Positions 40,484 to 50,262 of a stretch of DNA of 64,000 nt are shown one piece after another. Every line of letters begins with the position of its first letter. Position 1 is the stretch's first letter. Under the pieces are notes generated by a model. That model ran no database searches and was not told the origin of the DNA. It saw only the letters and a program-made list of their open reading frames with translations. The translations under genes were made by a program, and so were the position numbers. The DNA is from Paenibacillus sp. Soil766 (GTDB taxonomy: Bacteria; Bacillota; Bacilli; Paenibacillales; NBRC-103111). The stretch spans positions 134,011-198,010 of the forward strand of contig NZ_LMSJ01000059.1 in NCBI RefSeq assembly GCF_001428105.1. Direction: 5' to 3'.

Positions 40484-43405
40484 TCACCTCTCAACGGACT
40501 CCATGATAAAGGCTTCGATAATGTCGCCCTCTTTAATATCATGATAACGCTCAAGAGATATACCACATTCATAGCCTTGTGCAACTTCTTTTTGATCATC
40601 CTTGAATCGTTTCAAGGAATCAATTTTGCCTTCATGAACAACAATTCCGCTACGTACTAAGCGCGTTTGTGCATTACGAGCAATTTTACCTGAAGTTACA
40701 TAACAACCTGCAATTGTTCCTGAACCTGTAATTTTGAATACATTACGTACTTCAGCTTGACCAAGAACAACTTCCTTGAAGATTGGATCCAACATGCCTT
40801 TCATCGCTTGCTCGATTTCTTCGATTACGTTGTAAATGATGTTATGCAGACGAATATCAACTTTCTCTTGATCAGCCGTTGCTTTAGCAGCAGGCTCAGG
40901 ACGAACGTTAAATCCGATAATAATCGCATTGGATGCAGAAGCCAGAATAATATCAGATTCCGTTACTGCGCCAACCCCATTATGCAGAATCTTAACGCGA
41001 ACACCTTCAACTTCAATCTTCTCAAGAGAGCTTTTCAGTGCTTCTACGGAACCTTGAACGTCACCTTTGATAATCACATTCAGATCTTTCACTTCACCGT
41101 CTTTAATATGCTTAAAGAGGTCTTCTAGGGTAACACGCGAATTAGCAGTCATCTCGGATTGACGAAGTGCAATCGCACGGCGATCAGCGATGTCTCTTGC
41201 TTTACGCTCATCTTCATAAGCCAAGAATGGATCCCCAGCTTGTGGAACTTCTGTCAGCCCCGTGATTTCAACCGGAGTTGAAGGACCTGCTTCTTTCAAA
41301 CGTTTACCTTTATCATTAACGATCGCACGAACACGACCGAAGCATACACCGGCAACGAAGCTATCTCCAACTTTTAATGTACCATGTTGAATTAGGATTC
41401 TAGCCACTGGGCCTCTTCCTTTATCCAATTCAGCCTCAATAACAGTCGCTCTAGCACGCTTGTTCGGGTTAGCTTTGTACTCTTGTACCTCAGCTACCAG
41501 CAAAATCATTTCAAGCAAGTTTTCAAGACCAATACGTTGTTTTGCGGAAATTTCGCAGAAAATCGTATCGCCGCCCCACTCTTCTGGAACTAACTCATAA
41601 GCAGTAAGAGCTTGCTTGATTTGATCAGGATTAGCGCCTTCTTTATCAATCTTGTTCACAGCAACAATGATTGGAACACCAGCTGCTTTAGCATGACTAA
41701 TCGCTTCAACAGTTTGTGGCATTACACCGTCATCTGCTGCAACAACGATAATCGTAATATCCGTAACTTGAGCACCGCGGGCACGCATCGTAGTAAACGC
41801 TTCGTGACCTGGCGTATCCAAGAAAGTAATTTTCTTATGATTTACTTCGACTTGATAAGCACCGATGTGCTGCGTGATTCCGCCTGCTTCGCCTTCAGTA
41901 ACACTCGTTTTACGAATGGCATCCAGCAATGTTGTTTTACCATGATCGACGTGACCCATGATCGTAACAACAGGTGGACGTTCGAGCAAATCAGCCTCGT
42001 CATCGATTTCTTCGAATGTTTCGAAGTTATCTTCTTCGACTTTAATTTTGATTTCAACTTCAACACCAAATTCAGTCGCAATCAATTGAATAGTTTCCAA
42101 ATCTAGCTCTTGGTTGATCGTAGCCATTGTGCCAAGGAATAAAAGCTTCTTAATCACTTCAGAAGCGTCTTTATGAAGCAATTTCGCTGTTTCACCAACC
42201 GTCATGTTGCCACGAACGATGATCTTCTTAGGTGTGTTATCCACTTTTTCTTTCTTAACCATGTCTTGTTGGTAACGACCTCTGTTGTTCCCGCGCTGGT
42301 TACCTCTGTTGTTGCCACCGGGACCACGATTACCACCAGATCTATTATCGTCAAAACGTTTTGGTGTTGGTTTGGATTTCTTTGTTGTTATGATTCCAGC
42401 TTTTGCTGCTGCATCATCCAACTCAGCCGCTGTTGCGCCAACATGAAATTGTGGTTTAGCTTCTTGAACAACCGGTCTTCCACTTTGGTTATTGTTGCGG
42501 TTCTCGAAAGGCTTGGACTGACGATTAGGGCCAGCACTGCGATTCGGACTAGATTGCGGACGACCGCTGTTTGCGCTTTGACCGCTGCTTGCTCCTGGAC
42601 CGCCTGAGCCTTGATTCGGGCGTGAGCCTGCATAGTTACTGTTTGTGCGTGGTGCTCCGCCTTGTCCTTGACCTTGGCTATAGCCTTGACTAGCTGGACG
42701 ACTACTATTGTTGTATCCACCACCGCTTCCACCTGCAGGACGCTGCCCACCAGGATTGGAACCTTGATAACCCGTACGTTGTCCACCTTGGCTGGAGCCT
42801 TGACCACTAGGACGTTGTCCACCAGGATTGGAACCTTGGTAACCTGTACGTTGTCCGCCTGGGCTGGAGCCTTGACCACTAGGACGTCCACCATTTGGAT
42901 TAGATCCTTGATAGCCCGTACGCTGACCACCTTGACTATTATTAGGTCGATTGCCTTGGTAGTTGCTGTTTTGACCACTTGGACGTGATTGTTGCGGGCG
43001 ACTTGAAGTATTATGTGTAGACTGACCTTGTTGTGGAGACGTGACTCCAGTTGATGGAGTCGGTTGACTAGTTGATTGTTGCTCAGTAGTAACTGGCTTA
43101 GCGGCCGGAGTTACTGCACCTTTATTCTCTTGTGCTGGAGCCTGCGATGCAGGATTCTGATTCGTCGTAGATGAACTCACATTTCCTCCGTCCGTAGCTG
43201 CTCGTTTGGCAGCTGCATTAGCTTTGATATCTCTAAAAAACTTTTCCACACTGCTAACCGCGTCATTCTCCATTACACTCATATGGTTGTTAACAGGTAT
43301 ATTTAATCGTTTGAGAATGGTAATAATTTCTTTGCTGCTCATATTGAGCTGCTTCGCGTATTCGTACACGCGTGTCTTGTCTTTATTATCTTGTTTATTG
43401 GTCAA
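40484..43405 (-). CDS. infB: Translation initiation factor IF-2, with expanded N-terminus
   Basis: A 973-residue GTPase that brings initiator tRNA to the 30S subunit. After a short helical N-domain (residues 1-50, MTNKQDNKDKTRVYEYAKQL) comes a long low-complexity stretch rich in Gly, Gln, Asn, Ser and Pro (about 70-390) with tandem 23-residue repeats. The G domain starts near residue 475 (GHVDHGKTTLLDAI, LDTPGHEAFTTMRARG, VNKIDK), followed by the beta-barrel and C domains. B. subtilis IF-2 is about 716 residues, so most extra length is in the low-complexity part. The start overlaps ylxQ by 11 bases. Confidence 0.97.
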   Translation of the reverse strand: MTNKQDNKDKTRVYEYAKQLNMSSKEIITILKRLNIPVNNHMSVMENDAVSSVEKFFRDIKANAAAKRAATDGGNVSSSTTNQNPASQAPAQENKGAVTPAAKPVTTEQQSTSQPTPSTGVTSPQQGQSTHNTSSRPQQSRPSGQNSNYQGNRPNNSQGGQRTGYQGSNPNGGRPSGQGSSPGGQRTGYQGSNPGGQRPSGQGSSQGGQRTGYQGSNPGGQRPAGGSGGGYNNSSRPASQGYSQGQGQGGAPRTNSNYAGSRPNQGSGGPGASSGQSANSGRPQSSPNRSAGPNRQSKPFENRNNNQSGRPVVQEAKPQFHVGATAAELDDAAAKAGIITTKKSKPTPKRFDDNRSGGNRGPGGNNRGNQRGNNRGRYQQDMVKKEKVDNTPKKIIVRGNMTVGETAKLLHKDASEVIKKLLFLGTMATINQELDLETIQLIATEFGVEVEIKIKVEEDNFETFEEIDDEADLLERPPVVTIMGHVDHGKTTLLDAIRKTSVTEGEAGGITQHIGAYQVEVNHKKITFLDTPGHEAFTTMRARGAQVTDITIIVVAADDGVMPQTVEAISHAKAAGVPIIVAVNKIDKEGANPDQIKQALTAYELVPEEWGGDTIFCEISAKQRIGLENLLEMILLVAEVQEYKANPNKRARATVIEAELDKGRGPVARILIQHGTLKVGDSFVAGVCFGRVRAIVNDKGKRLKEAGPSTPVEITGLTEVPQAGDPFLAYEDERKARDIADRRAIALRQSEMTANSRVTLEDLFKHIKDGEVKDLNVIIKGDVQGSVEALKSSLEKIEVEGVRVKILHNGVGAVTESDIILASASNAIIIGFNVRPEPAAKATADQEKVDIRLHNIIYNVIEEIEQAMKGMLDPIFKEVVLGQAEVRNVFKITGSGTIAGCYVTSGKIARNAQTRLVRSGIVVHEGKIDSLKRFKDDQKEVAQGYECGISLERYHDIKEGDIIEAFIMESVER
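42735..42932. repeat. Tandem 69-bp repeats in infB coding sequence
   Basis: About three copies of a 69-bp unit encode GGQRTGYQGSNPGGQRPSGQG-like repeats within the IF-2 linker (residues about 157-223). Copies differ by few bases and one N/G change, so they look recently duplicated and prone to length change. Confidence 0.85.
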
Positions 43406-43724
43406 TATGTTTCACCTCCGCAGGATTTTCTTGACTCTTCAGCAGCATCTGCGCGAAGCCTCCGTCCAATACACCTATGGTGACACGCATTTCTTTCCCA
43501 ATGCTGCGGCCCAATTCATACTTCGTGCCAATTTCCATGAGTTTAACTCCATAAAATTGACATTTATCTTGAAATTTCTTACGTGTATTAGCTGAAGCGT
43601 CCTCTGCCATGATAACAAGCTTGGCTTCACCCGCGCGAATTGCTTTGAAAACACCTTCATCACCCGTTACGAGTTTCCCAGCCCTCATCGCTAATCCTAA
43701 TTGATTAAAAAATTTAGGATTCAT
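43395..43724 (-). CDS. ylxQ: L7Ae-family ribosomal protein YlxQ
   Basis: A 109-residue L7Ae/L30e-like RNA-binding protein, probably recognising kink-turn RNA. MNPKFFNQLGLAMRAGKLVTG and KLVIMAEDASANTRKKF are typical. The start ATG 43724 follows GAGGAGG and lies within the last codons of ylxR (11-base overlap); its stop overlaps infB's start by 11 bases. The longer frame to 43796 has no support. Confidence 0.92.
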   Translation of the reverse strand: MNPKFFNQLGLAMRAGKLVTGDEGVFKAIRAGEAKLVIMAEDASANTRKKFQDKCQFYGVKLMEIGTKYELGRSIGKEMRVTIGVLDGGFAQMLLKSQENPAEVKHIDQ

Positions 43725-44028
43725 CTTCCGATTCCTCCTCTTTCGAAGAAAGGAATTCATCTTCAACACGAATGAAATCTTGTTCCAGTTGGTCATAAAT
43801 ATCTGCGCCTACGGCATGCTTCAGAGCTCTATCCAGGGCTTTGCTTTTCTTTGCCAATTTAAAACAAGAAACTTTACCGCACAGGTAGGCACCGCGCCCA
43901 GACTTCTTCCCCTTAAGATCAATGAGAATGTCATCTTCAGGCGTTTTGACGACGCGGATCAATTCCCTCTTCGGCATCATTTCCTGACAGGCAACGCATT
44001 TTCTCAGAGGGATTTTTCTCTGCTTCAT
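43714..44028 (-). CDS. ylxR: YlxR-family protein (DUF448)
   Basis: A 104-residue predicted RNA-binding protein of the YlxR family. The conserved KIPLRKCVACQEMMPKREL and GRGAYLCGKVSCFKLAKK carry four Cys (C-x2-C near residue 10 and two more), which may bind zinc. Acidic Ser/Glu tail overlaps ylxQ. Start ATG 44028 has AAGGGGTGA upstream; a TTG at 44049 is less likely. Sits between nusA and infB as in most bacteria. Confidence 0.93.
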   Translation of the reverse strand: MKQRKIPLRKCVACQEMMPKRELIRVVKTPEDDILIDLKGKKSGRGAYLCGKVSCFKLAKKSKALDRALKHAVGADIYDQLEQDFIRVEDEFLSSKEEESEDES

Positions 44029-44057
44029 TCCGATCACCCCTTGTTCCAAACAAAAAC

Positions 44058-45155
44058 TTAATCGATGCTAATTGAATCTTGGTGCATTTCTTCCGAGTAA
44101 GTTTTCACTCTGCCATATTCTTGTTCTGCTTGTGTTTCGCTCTTGATATCGATTTTCCAGCCTGTTAGCTTAGCTGCTAAGCGGGCGTTCTGTCCTTTAA
44201 TCCCAATTGCCAAAGAAAGCTGATAATCAGGTACGATGACTCGTGCCATTTTTTCATTTTCATGAATTTGAACTTCAAGGACTTTAGAAGGGCTTAGCGC
44301 ATTCGCCACATACTCTTCTACACTCTCCATCCAGCGAACGATATCAATTTTCTCTCCACGCAGCTCGGTTACAATCGTTTGAACGCGAAGTCCCTTAGGA
44401 CCTACGCATGATCCGACTGGATCAACCTCTGGATTACGAGAATGAACAGCAATTTTCGAACGGAAGCCTGCTTCACGTGCAACAGAACGAATCTCTACTA
44501 CTCCATCGAAAATCTCGGGAACTTCAAGCTCAAATAGACGCTTCAACAACCCTGGATGTGTTCTCGATAGTATAATTTGAGGTCCCTTAGTCGTGTTCTC
44601 GACTTTCGTAATATAAGCTTTAATACGATCTCCCTGTTTGAACTTATCCGTAGGCATAAGCTCCGTAAGTGGAAGAACAGCTTCTACTTTGCCAAGATCA
44701 ACATAAATATTACGTTGGTCTTGACGTTGCAGGATACCTGTTACGATATCTTCTTCTTTATCGATAAACGCATTATAAATTAAGCCACGCTCGGCTTCGC
44801 GGATTCGTTGCGTAACAACCTGTTTAGCGGTTTGTGCTGCAATTCGACCAAAATCACGAGGCGTCACTTCAATTTCAACAATATCATCTAATTGGTAATT
44901 AGGATTAATTTCACGCGAAGCATGAACAGAAATTTCCAATCTTGGATCCAATACATCTTCTGTAACGGTCTTCCGTGCATAAACCTTAATAAGACCCGAA
45001 TGTCGATTGATATCTACACGAACGTTCTGTGCTGTGTTGAAATTACGTTTATAACTTGAAATCATCGCCGCTTCAATAGCATCAATGAGTAGCTCCTTGG
45101 AGATACCCTTCTCTCGTTCAATTTCCGACAGCGCTTCAATAAAATCCGTGTTCAT
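44058..45155 (-). CDS. nusA: Transcription termination/antitermination protein NusA
   Basis: A 365-residue NusA: N-terminal RNA-polymerase-binding domain (MNTDFIEALSEIEREKGISK), S1 domain, and two KH domains (DPVGSCVGPKGLRVQTIV and VIVPDYQLSLAIGIKGQNAR). It lacks the C-terminal acidic repeats of E. coli NusA, as usual in Firmicutes. Start ATG 45155. In the rimP-nusA-infB operon. Confidence 0.97.
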   Translation of the reverse strand: MNTDFIEALSEIEREKGISKELLIDAIEAAMISSYKRNFNTAQNVRVDINRHSGLIKVYARKTVTEDVLDPRLEISVHASREINPNYQLDDIVEIEVTPRDFGRIAAQTAKQVVTQRIREAERGLIYNAFIDKEEDIVTGILQRQDQRNIYVDLGKVEAVLPLTELMPTDKFKQGDRIKAYITKVENTTKGPQIILSRTHPGLLKRLFELEVPEIFDGVVEIRSVAREAGFRSKIAVHSRNPEVDPVGSCVGPKGLRVQTIVTELRGEKIDIVRWMESVEEYVANALSPSKVLEVQIHENEKMARVIVPDYQLSLAIGIKGQNARLAAKLTGWKIDIKSETQAEQEYGRVKTYSEEMHQDSISID

Positions 45156-45191
45156 TTGAACTGAGTCCCCCCCTTCAATAAGTAACGATTA

Positions 45192-45656
45192 CTAAAATAC
45201 GATAGCAAGACGTGCACTAGCTACTTTGGCAACCGGAATGCTGATTTTCTTTTTACCAATCTCGATCACGAGCACTTCCTCGTCATAAGACTGCAACAAC
45301 CCTTCAAACTCCTTAGAACCGCCGATCGGTTCATACGAGGTTACAAATACGTGACTATTTACGGCCTTATAAAAATCTTGAGTTTTCTTAAGCGGACGTT
45401 CTGCTCCAGGAGAAGAAACTTCTAAGAAATAAGCATCAGTAATCGGATCTTTCTCATCCAATTGAACACTTAAGTACTCACTGATGCGGCCGCAATCATC
45501 TATATCAATTCCGCCTTCTTTGTCAGCATAGACGCGAAGGAACCAATTGCTGCCTTCTTTGACATATTCAATATCCACGATTTCAAACCCATTTTGTTCA
45601 ACAAAATCCTTCAGCATGTCCTCAATGATGGATTTGATTTGTTCTTGTGTAGCCAC
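45192..45656 (-). CDS. rimP: Ribosome maturation factor RimP
   Basis: A 154-residue protein needed for 30S assembly. FVEQNGFEIVDIEYVKEG and DPITDAYFLEVSSPGAERPL are the family signature. GTG start at 45656, about 11 bases after AGGAGG. First gene of the nusA operon; no clear promoter could be assigned between it and the polC terminator. Confidence 0.95.
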   Translation of the reverse strand: MATQEQIKSIIEDMLKDFVEQNGFEIVDIEYVKEGSNWFLRVYADKEGGIDIDDCGRISEYLSVQLDEKDPITDAYFLEVSSPGAERPLKKTQDFYKAVNSHVFVTSYEPIGGSKEFEGLLQSYDEEVLVIEIGKKKISIPVAKVASARLAIVF

Positions 45657-45721
45657 AGATATGTGTACCTCCTAAATTGACTTCTCCTTGTCGTATCCCG
45701 AAAAGTCCTATATCAAAATGT

Positions 45722-45745
45722 AAAGAGTGGGTTTCCCCACTCTTT
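45722..45745 (-). terminator. Hairpin terminator after polC
   Basis: A perfect 10-bp stem (45722-45731 with 45736-45745, loop TTTC on the plus strand) with a short T tract. Separates polC from rimP. Confidence 0.8.
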
Positions 45746-45885
45746 AATCACAAGATGATATCCTCATTATTGCCAATAAAAATTATACCATAACCATTCT
45801 TTGCATTACAATAGCAAACTTGTTAATCATTTTCACTTGACAGCTTAAAGTCTACTTCAGAAAACTCAATTCGTAAACATCCGCT

Positions 45886-48800
45886 TTAGAACAAGGAAAG
45901 CTGATTGGATTCAGGCATACCTCGGAAGCAACCCATTGAAGTCAACAGTTCTATGACGGTTTTAGAAGCCTTGGATTTATTTTGGAAATCCTCAATGGAT
46001 AGGAAGTCGCCTTCTTCTTTGGCAGCTGCGATGTTCTTAGCCGCATTTTCACCAATTCCTGACATCGCAGCAAACGGTGGAATTAAGGAATTGCCATCAA
46101 TGATAAACTTCGTTGCATCGGAACGATAGATATCAATCGGCTTGAAACTAAAGCCGCGTGACGTCATTTCCAGGGACATTTCAAGAATCGAAACCATGGC
46201 TTTCTCTTTCGGAAGAGCTTGAAAACCTTTCGCCTCAATCTCTACTAATTGTCTGAGAATCGCATCATATCCTTGGCAAAGCAGTTCAAGATCAAAATCA
46301 GCAGCACGAACGCTAAAGTACGTAGCATAGTAAGCAATCGGATGGTACACCTTGAAGAAAGCAGTACGAACAGCGGAGATAACGTAAGCCGCAGCATGCG
46401 CTTTTGGAAACATATACTCAATCCGTTCGCAGGATTCAATATACCATGCTGGTACATTACAGCGTTTCATCTCGTCTTTCCATTCGTCTGTAAGGCCCTT
46501 CCCTTTACGAACGCTCTCGGTAATTTTAAAAGCAAGACCTGCATCCATCCCCGCTTTGTAAATCAGATAGAGCATGATATCATCCCGACAGCCAATAACC
46601 GTCTTAATGTTACAAATCCCTTTTTTGATAAGCTCTTGCGCATTCCCCAACCAAACACCTGTTCCGTGAGACAACCCTGAAATTTGCAATAAATCGGCAA
46701 AAGAAGAAGGTTGTGTTTCTTGAAGCATCTGACGGACGAATTTGGTTCCCATTTCGGGAACGCCATACGTAGCCACCGGCGAACGGATCTGATCCGGCCT
46801 TACACCTAATGCATCCGTGGAATTGAAGATACTCATAGCCTTGGCATCATTCATTGGAATCGTTGTAGGATCAATGCCTGTCAAATCCTGAAGCATTCTC
46901 ATCATCGTCGGATCGTCGTGTCCCAGAATATCTAATTTGAGCAAGTTCGCATCGAAAGCATGATAGTCAAAATGTGTCGTCATCCATTCTGAATTCTTAT
47001 CATCTGCTGGGAATTGAACCGGCGTAATATCATCGACCTCAATGTAATCAGGAACAACAACAATACCGCCTGGATGCTGCCCGGTACTTCTTTTGACCCC
47101 CGTACAGCCTGATGCTAATCGAGCGATTTCTGCACCGCGCCATTTCTGGCCTTGTTCTTCTTCATATTTCTTCACGAATCCGAAGGCCGTCTTCTCAGCA
47201 ACAGTACCGATAGTCCCTGCTCTGAATACATTCTTAGGTCCAAAGATCTCTTTCGTGAAGTTATGCGCAACCGGCTGATAAACCCCAGAGAAGTTCAAAT
47301 CGATATCGGGAACTTTATCCCCTTTAAATCCTAGGAATGTTTCGAACGGAATATCATGCCCATCCCCTTTTAAATTCCCGCCGCAGGAAGGACATACTTT
47401 ATTCGGTAAATCGAAACCACTCGGTACACTACCGTCAAGAAACCATTCGCTGTGCCTGCACGAAAGACATATATAGTGAGGCGGCAAAGGATTAACCTCT
47501 GAAATCCCCAACATCATCGCAACGACAGAAGAACCAACGGATCCCCGAGATCCGACCAGATAGCCATCCGCGTTTGATTTCTTAACGAGCCGCTCTGAAA
47601 TCAAGTAGTTGGCAGAAAATCCAAATTTAATAATAGGAACTAATTCTTTCTCTAGTCGAGCAATAATGACTTCGGGAAGCTCCTCACCATACATACTTTT
47701 GGCAGTATCATAACAAGTCGTACGAATCTCTTCGTCAGCACCTTCGATGATAGGTGTAAATAGCTTGTCTGGAAAAAGTTCAATGGATTCAAACCGATCT
47801 GCAAGATCATTCGTACTACGAATAACAACTTCAATTGCTTTTTCTTCACCCAAAAACTTAAACTCTTCAAGCATTTCTTTCGTTGTACGAAAATGTGCGT
47901 CAGGCTTCTTCATCGCTTTCAGCGGACTAAAGCCTGTAATTCCATTGATCGTAATATCCCTGCATACTTTCTCACGTGGATTCAGATAATGAACGTTCCC
48001 TGTAGCGATGACCGGCTTACCTGTTTTATAACCAATTTCACATACACGTCGAACTGCATCCTCTAGATCTTCTTTAGAACCAACCAAGCCCTTTTCTACG
48101 AGATGCATGTTATAGCTAACTGGTTGAATTTCGAGAATGTCATAGAACTCTGAAACTTGCTCAGCCTCTTCAACTGATTTGTTTAGTACAGCTTCGAAAA
48201 ACTCACCCTTTTCACAACCGGATGTGATCAAGAGCCCTTCTCTATGCTCCACTAACACACTCTTGGGAATCGTCGCAGCTCGCTGTAAGTAAGTGGTATG
48301 AGACATCGAGATCAGTTTAAATAGATTTTTCTTCCCAACTGGGTTTAATGCGTATATACAGCAATGAAATGGCCGCTGATTGGATAAATCTTTACCTACA
48401 TAATCATTCAATTTCGCAAGGCTCGTAATCTGACGATCATTAGCCTCATTAATTAAATGATAAAGCACATAACCCAACGCAATCGAGTCATCAATCGCTC
48501 GGTGATGATTATCGAGACCTACTTTAAATTTATCAGACAATGTATTTAATCGATGATTCTTCATAGATGGGAAGAGAAATCTTGCAAGCTCTAACGTATC
48601 GAGCACTGGATTCGTAACCTCTGGAAGGTTCATGCGCTTTAAATTCGTTTGAAGAAAGCCCATATCGAAACGCGCATTATGTGCAACTAGCACGCAATCC
48701 CCAATAAACTCTACAAACTTAGGAAGCTCATCCTCAATATCTGGGGCATCCTTCACCATATCATCATTGATATTCGTTAACTGCTGAATGTTATAAGGAA

Positions 48801-50196
48801 TTTTCTCATGCGGATTAATGAAAGTGGCGAAGCGATCAATCTCTTTGCCATCCTGCATCTTCACGCCAGCTAACTCAATGATACGATTATTAATGACCGA
48901 AAGCCCTGTGGTCTCCACGTCGAAAATAACATAAGTCGCTTGCTTCATGTCGAGATCTCGACCATTCATAACAATAGGGACAGAATCATTCACGACATTC
49001 GCTTCAACGCCATATATCACTTTAATACCATGTTTTTTGGCCGCTTTCCCAGCGTCTGGAAAACATTGAATATTACTATGATCGGTAACAGCTATCGCTT
49101 TATGTCCCCATTTGGCCGCCATTTTCACATATTGGTCTATCGGTGTCAGAGCGTCCATCGTACTCATCGTCGTGTGCAAATGAAACTCTACACGCTTCTC
49201 AGCAGCGTCATCCATGCGATCCCTTGGTGCCATAACTTCGTATAAATCATTCGGAATCATCACTAGCTCAGGAATTTGCATGAATCGATCATACTCTACT
49301 TTTCCTCTTGCTCTAATCCACGTACCATTGGCAAGAAGATTCATGATCTTAACATCGTCCTTGGTCTTCGCAAAAACCTTCATTGCCAGTGAATCACTAA
49401 AATCCGTAATATTAAAAGTGAATAACGTATTACCATTTCTTAATTCTTTGACATCCAAGCCAAATACAGTACCTTGTACAGCAATTTTCTTCTCTTCTTC
49501 TTGGATATCCTTAAGTGGAGTAGGAACTTCTTTTATATCAATGCCCATGACTAGCTTAAGATCACCCTCAGGTAAGGAAGACTCTTCTTCCTCCATGTCG
49601 ATGGACATCATGATTTCTTGTGTATATGATTTTTCACCTTGTTCACGTTGCTTTGCAAACTTCTCATATTCCGCAACGATTTCTGTAGTATCACTAATTG
49701 CATACTTAATAGATAGTTCTGTTTGAAAAAAATTATGAAAAAAATTCCGAATAAACATATCGATATTCTTTTTCTTCGCTAATTCTAGACCTATAGCATC
49801 CAACATGATTAACGATAGGGCATTTCCCTGTACTTCGAACCTAGCTTTCGACATCCAACCATTGACAGAGGGAACTTCTCGCTGTAACCATTCCATAAAC
49901 AAGCCCCAATACTCCTCAACGAGAGCAGCTGGTTCTGCCCCTTCATACTTCCAAATAAACCGAATTTTTGCGATCTGTGCAAACTTCTCTTGAATCATTT
50001 TACAAAATGTACGATAAATATTCAGAGGCACAAGGTCATTTTTCACCAAATAGAACGTCCAGTCACGATTTTTCCGACTAATCTCTACTTGATCAATGTA
50101 GCCTTCTGTAAAATATGACCGTACAACATCGGCTGGAATCTCGGCTTGCTGCATCAAAAGCTCAAAGCGATTCCGTTTATCAGCCAAATTACTCAT
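45886..50196 (-). CDS. polC: DNA polymerase III PolC-type alpha subunit
   Basis: A 1436-residue replicative DNA polymerase of Gram-positives. OB/N-terminal region, PHP domain (VEFHLHTTMSTMDALTP near residue 339), an inserted DEDD 3'-5' exonuclease (FDVETTGLSVINNRIIE near residue 424), a zinc finger (CLSCRHSEWF and CPSCGG near residue 907), and palm/fingers (VGSRGSVGSSVVAM, PDIDLNFSG). The start ATG 50196 follows GGGGAGG. Length equals B. subtilis PolC within one residue. Directly follows proS, separated by a hairpin. Confidence 0.98.
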   Translation of the reverse strand: MSNLADKRNRFELLMQQAEIPADVVRSYFTEGYIDQVEISRKNRDWTFYLVKNDLVPLNIYRTFCKMIQEKFAQIAKIRFIWKYEGAEPAALVEEYWGLFMEWLQREVPSVNGWMSKARFEVQGNALSLIMLDAIGLELAKKKNIDMFIRNFFHNFFQTELSIKYAISDTTEIVAEYEKFAKQREQGEKSYTQEIMMSIDMEEEESSLPEGDLKLVMGIDIKEVPTPLKDIQEEEKKIAVQGTVFGLDVKELRNGNTLFTFNITDFSDSLAMKVFAKTKDDVKIMNLLANGTWIRARGKVEYDRFMQIPELVMIPNDLYEVMAPRDRMDDAAEKRVEFHLHTTMSTMDALTPIDQYVKMAAKWGHKAIAVTDHSNIQCFPDAGKAAKKHGIKVIYGVEANVVNDSVPIVMNGRDLDMKQATYVIFDVETTGLSVINNRIIELAGVKMQDGKEIDRFATFINPHEKIPYNIQQLTNINDDMVKDAPDIEDELPKFVEFIGDCVLVAHNARFDMGFLQTNLKRMNLPEVTNPVLDTLELARFLFPSMKNHRLNTLSDKFKVGLDNHHRAIDDSIALGYVLYHLINEANDRQITSLAKLNDYVGKDLSNQRPFHCCIYALNPVGKKNLFKLISMSHTTYLQRAATIPKSVLVEHREGLLITSGCEKGEFFEAVLNKSVEEAEQVSEFYDILEIQPVSYNMHLVEKGLVGSKEDLEDAVRRVCEIGYKTGKPVIATGNVHYLNPREKVCRDITINGITGFSPLKAMKKPDAHFRTTKEMLEEFKFLGEEKAIEVVIRSTNDLADRFESIELFPDKLFTPIIEGADEEIRTTCYDTAKSMYGEELPEVIIARLEKELVPIIKFGFSANYLISERLVKKSNADGYLVGSRGSVGSSVVAMMLGISEVNPLPPHYICLSCRHSEWFLDGSVPSGFDLPNKVCPSCGGNLKGDGHDIPFETFLGFKGDKVPDIDLNFSGVYQPVAHNFTKEIFGPKNVFRAGTIGTVAEKTAFGFVKKYEEEQGQKWRGAEIARLASGCTGVKRSTGQHPGGIVVVPDYIEVDDITPVQFPADDKNSEWMTTHFDYHAFDANLLKLDILGHDDPTMMRMLQDLTGIDPTTIPMNDAKAMSIFNSTDALGVRPDQIRSPVATYGVPEMGTKFVRQMLQETQPSSFADLLQISGLSHGTGVWLGNAQELIKKGICNIKTVIGCRDDIMLYLIYKAGMDAGLAFKITESVRKGKGLTDEWKDEMKRCNVPAWYIESCERIEYMFPKAHAAAYVISAVRTAFFKVYHPIAYYATYFSVRAADFDLELLCQGYDAILRQLVEIEAKGFQALPKEKAMVSILEMSLEMTSRGFSFKPIDIYRSDATKFIIDGNSLIPPFAAMSGIGENAAKNIAAAKEEGDFLSIEDFQNKSKASKTVIELLTSMGCFRGMPESNQLSLF

Positions 50197-50222
50197 GAAC
50201 AGCCTCCCCATAAAACATACCA

Positions 50223-50255
50223 AGGGCAATGGAGTTAGACCTCCATATGCCCTTG
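50223..50255 (-). terminator. Hairpin between proS and polC
   Basis: CAAGGGCA-T-ATGGAG pairs with CTCCATTGCCCTTG on the minus strand with one bulge, closed by a 6-base loop; the tail TATGTTTT is only moderately T-rich. Confidence 0.6.
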
Positions 50256-50262
50256 ATTGTAA

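Noticed and set aside
42388..42988. Long open frames on both strands within the infB repeat region
   Set aside because: Repetitive G/C-biased codons keep other frames open by chance; the translated sequences are low complexity and the real frame is IF-2.
45657..45721. TTGATA box upstream of rimP
   Set aside because: No acceptable -10 sequence at the right distance; the operon promoter could not be assigned.
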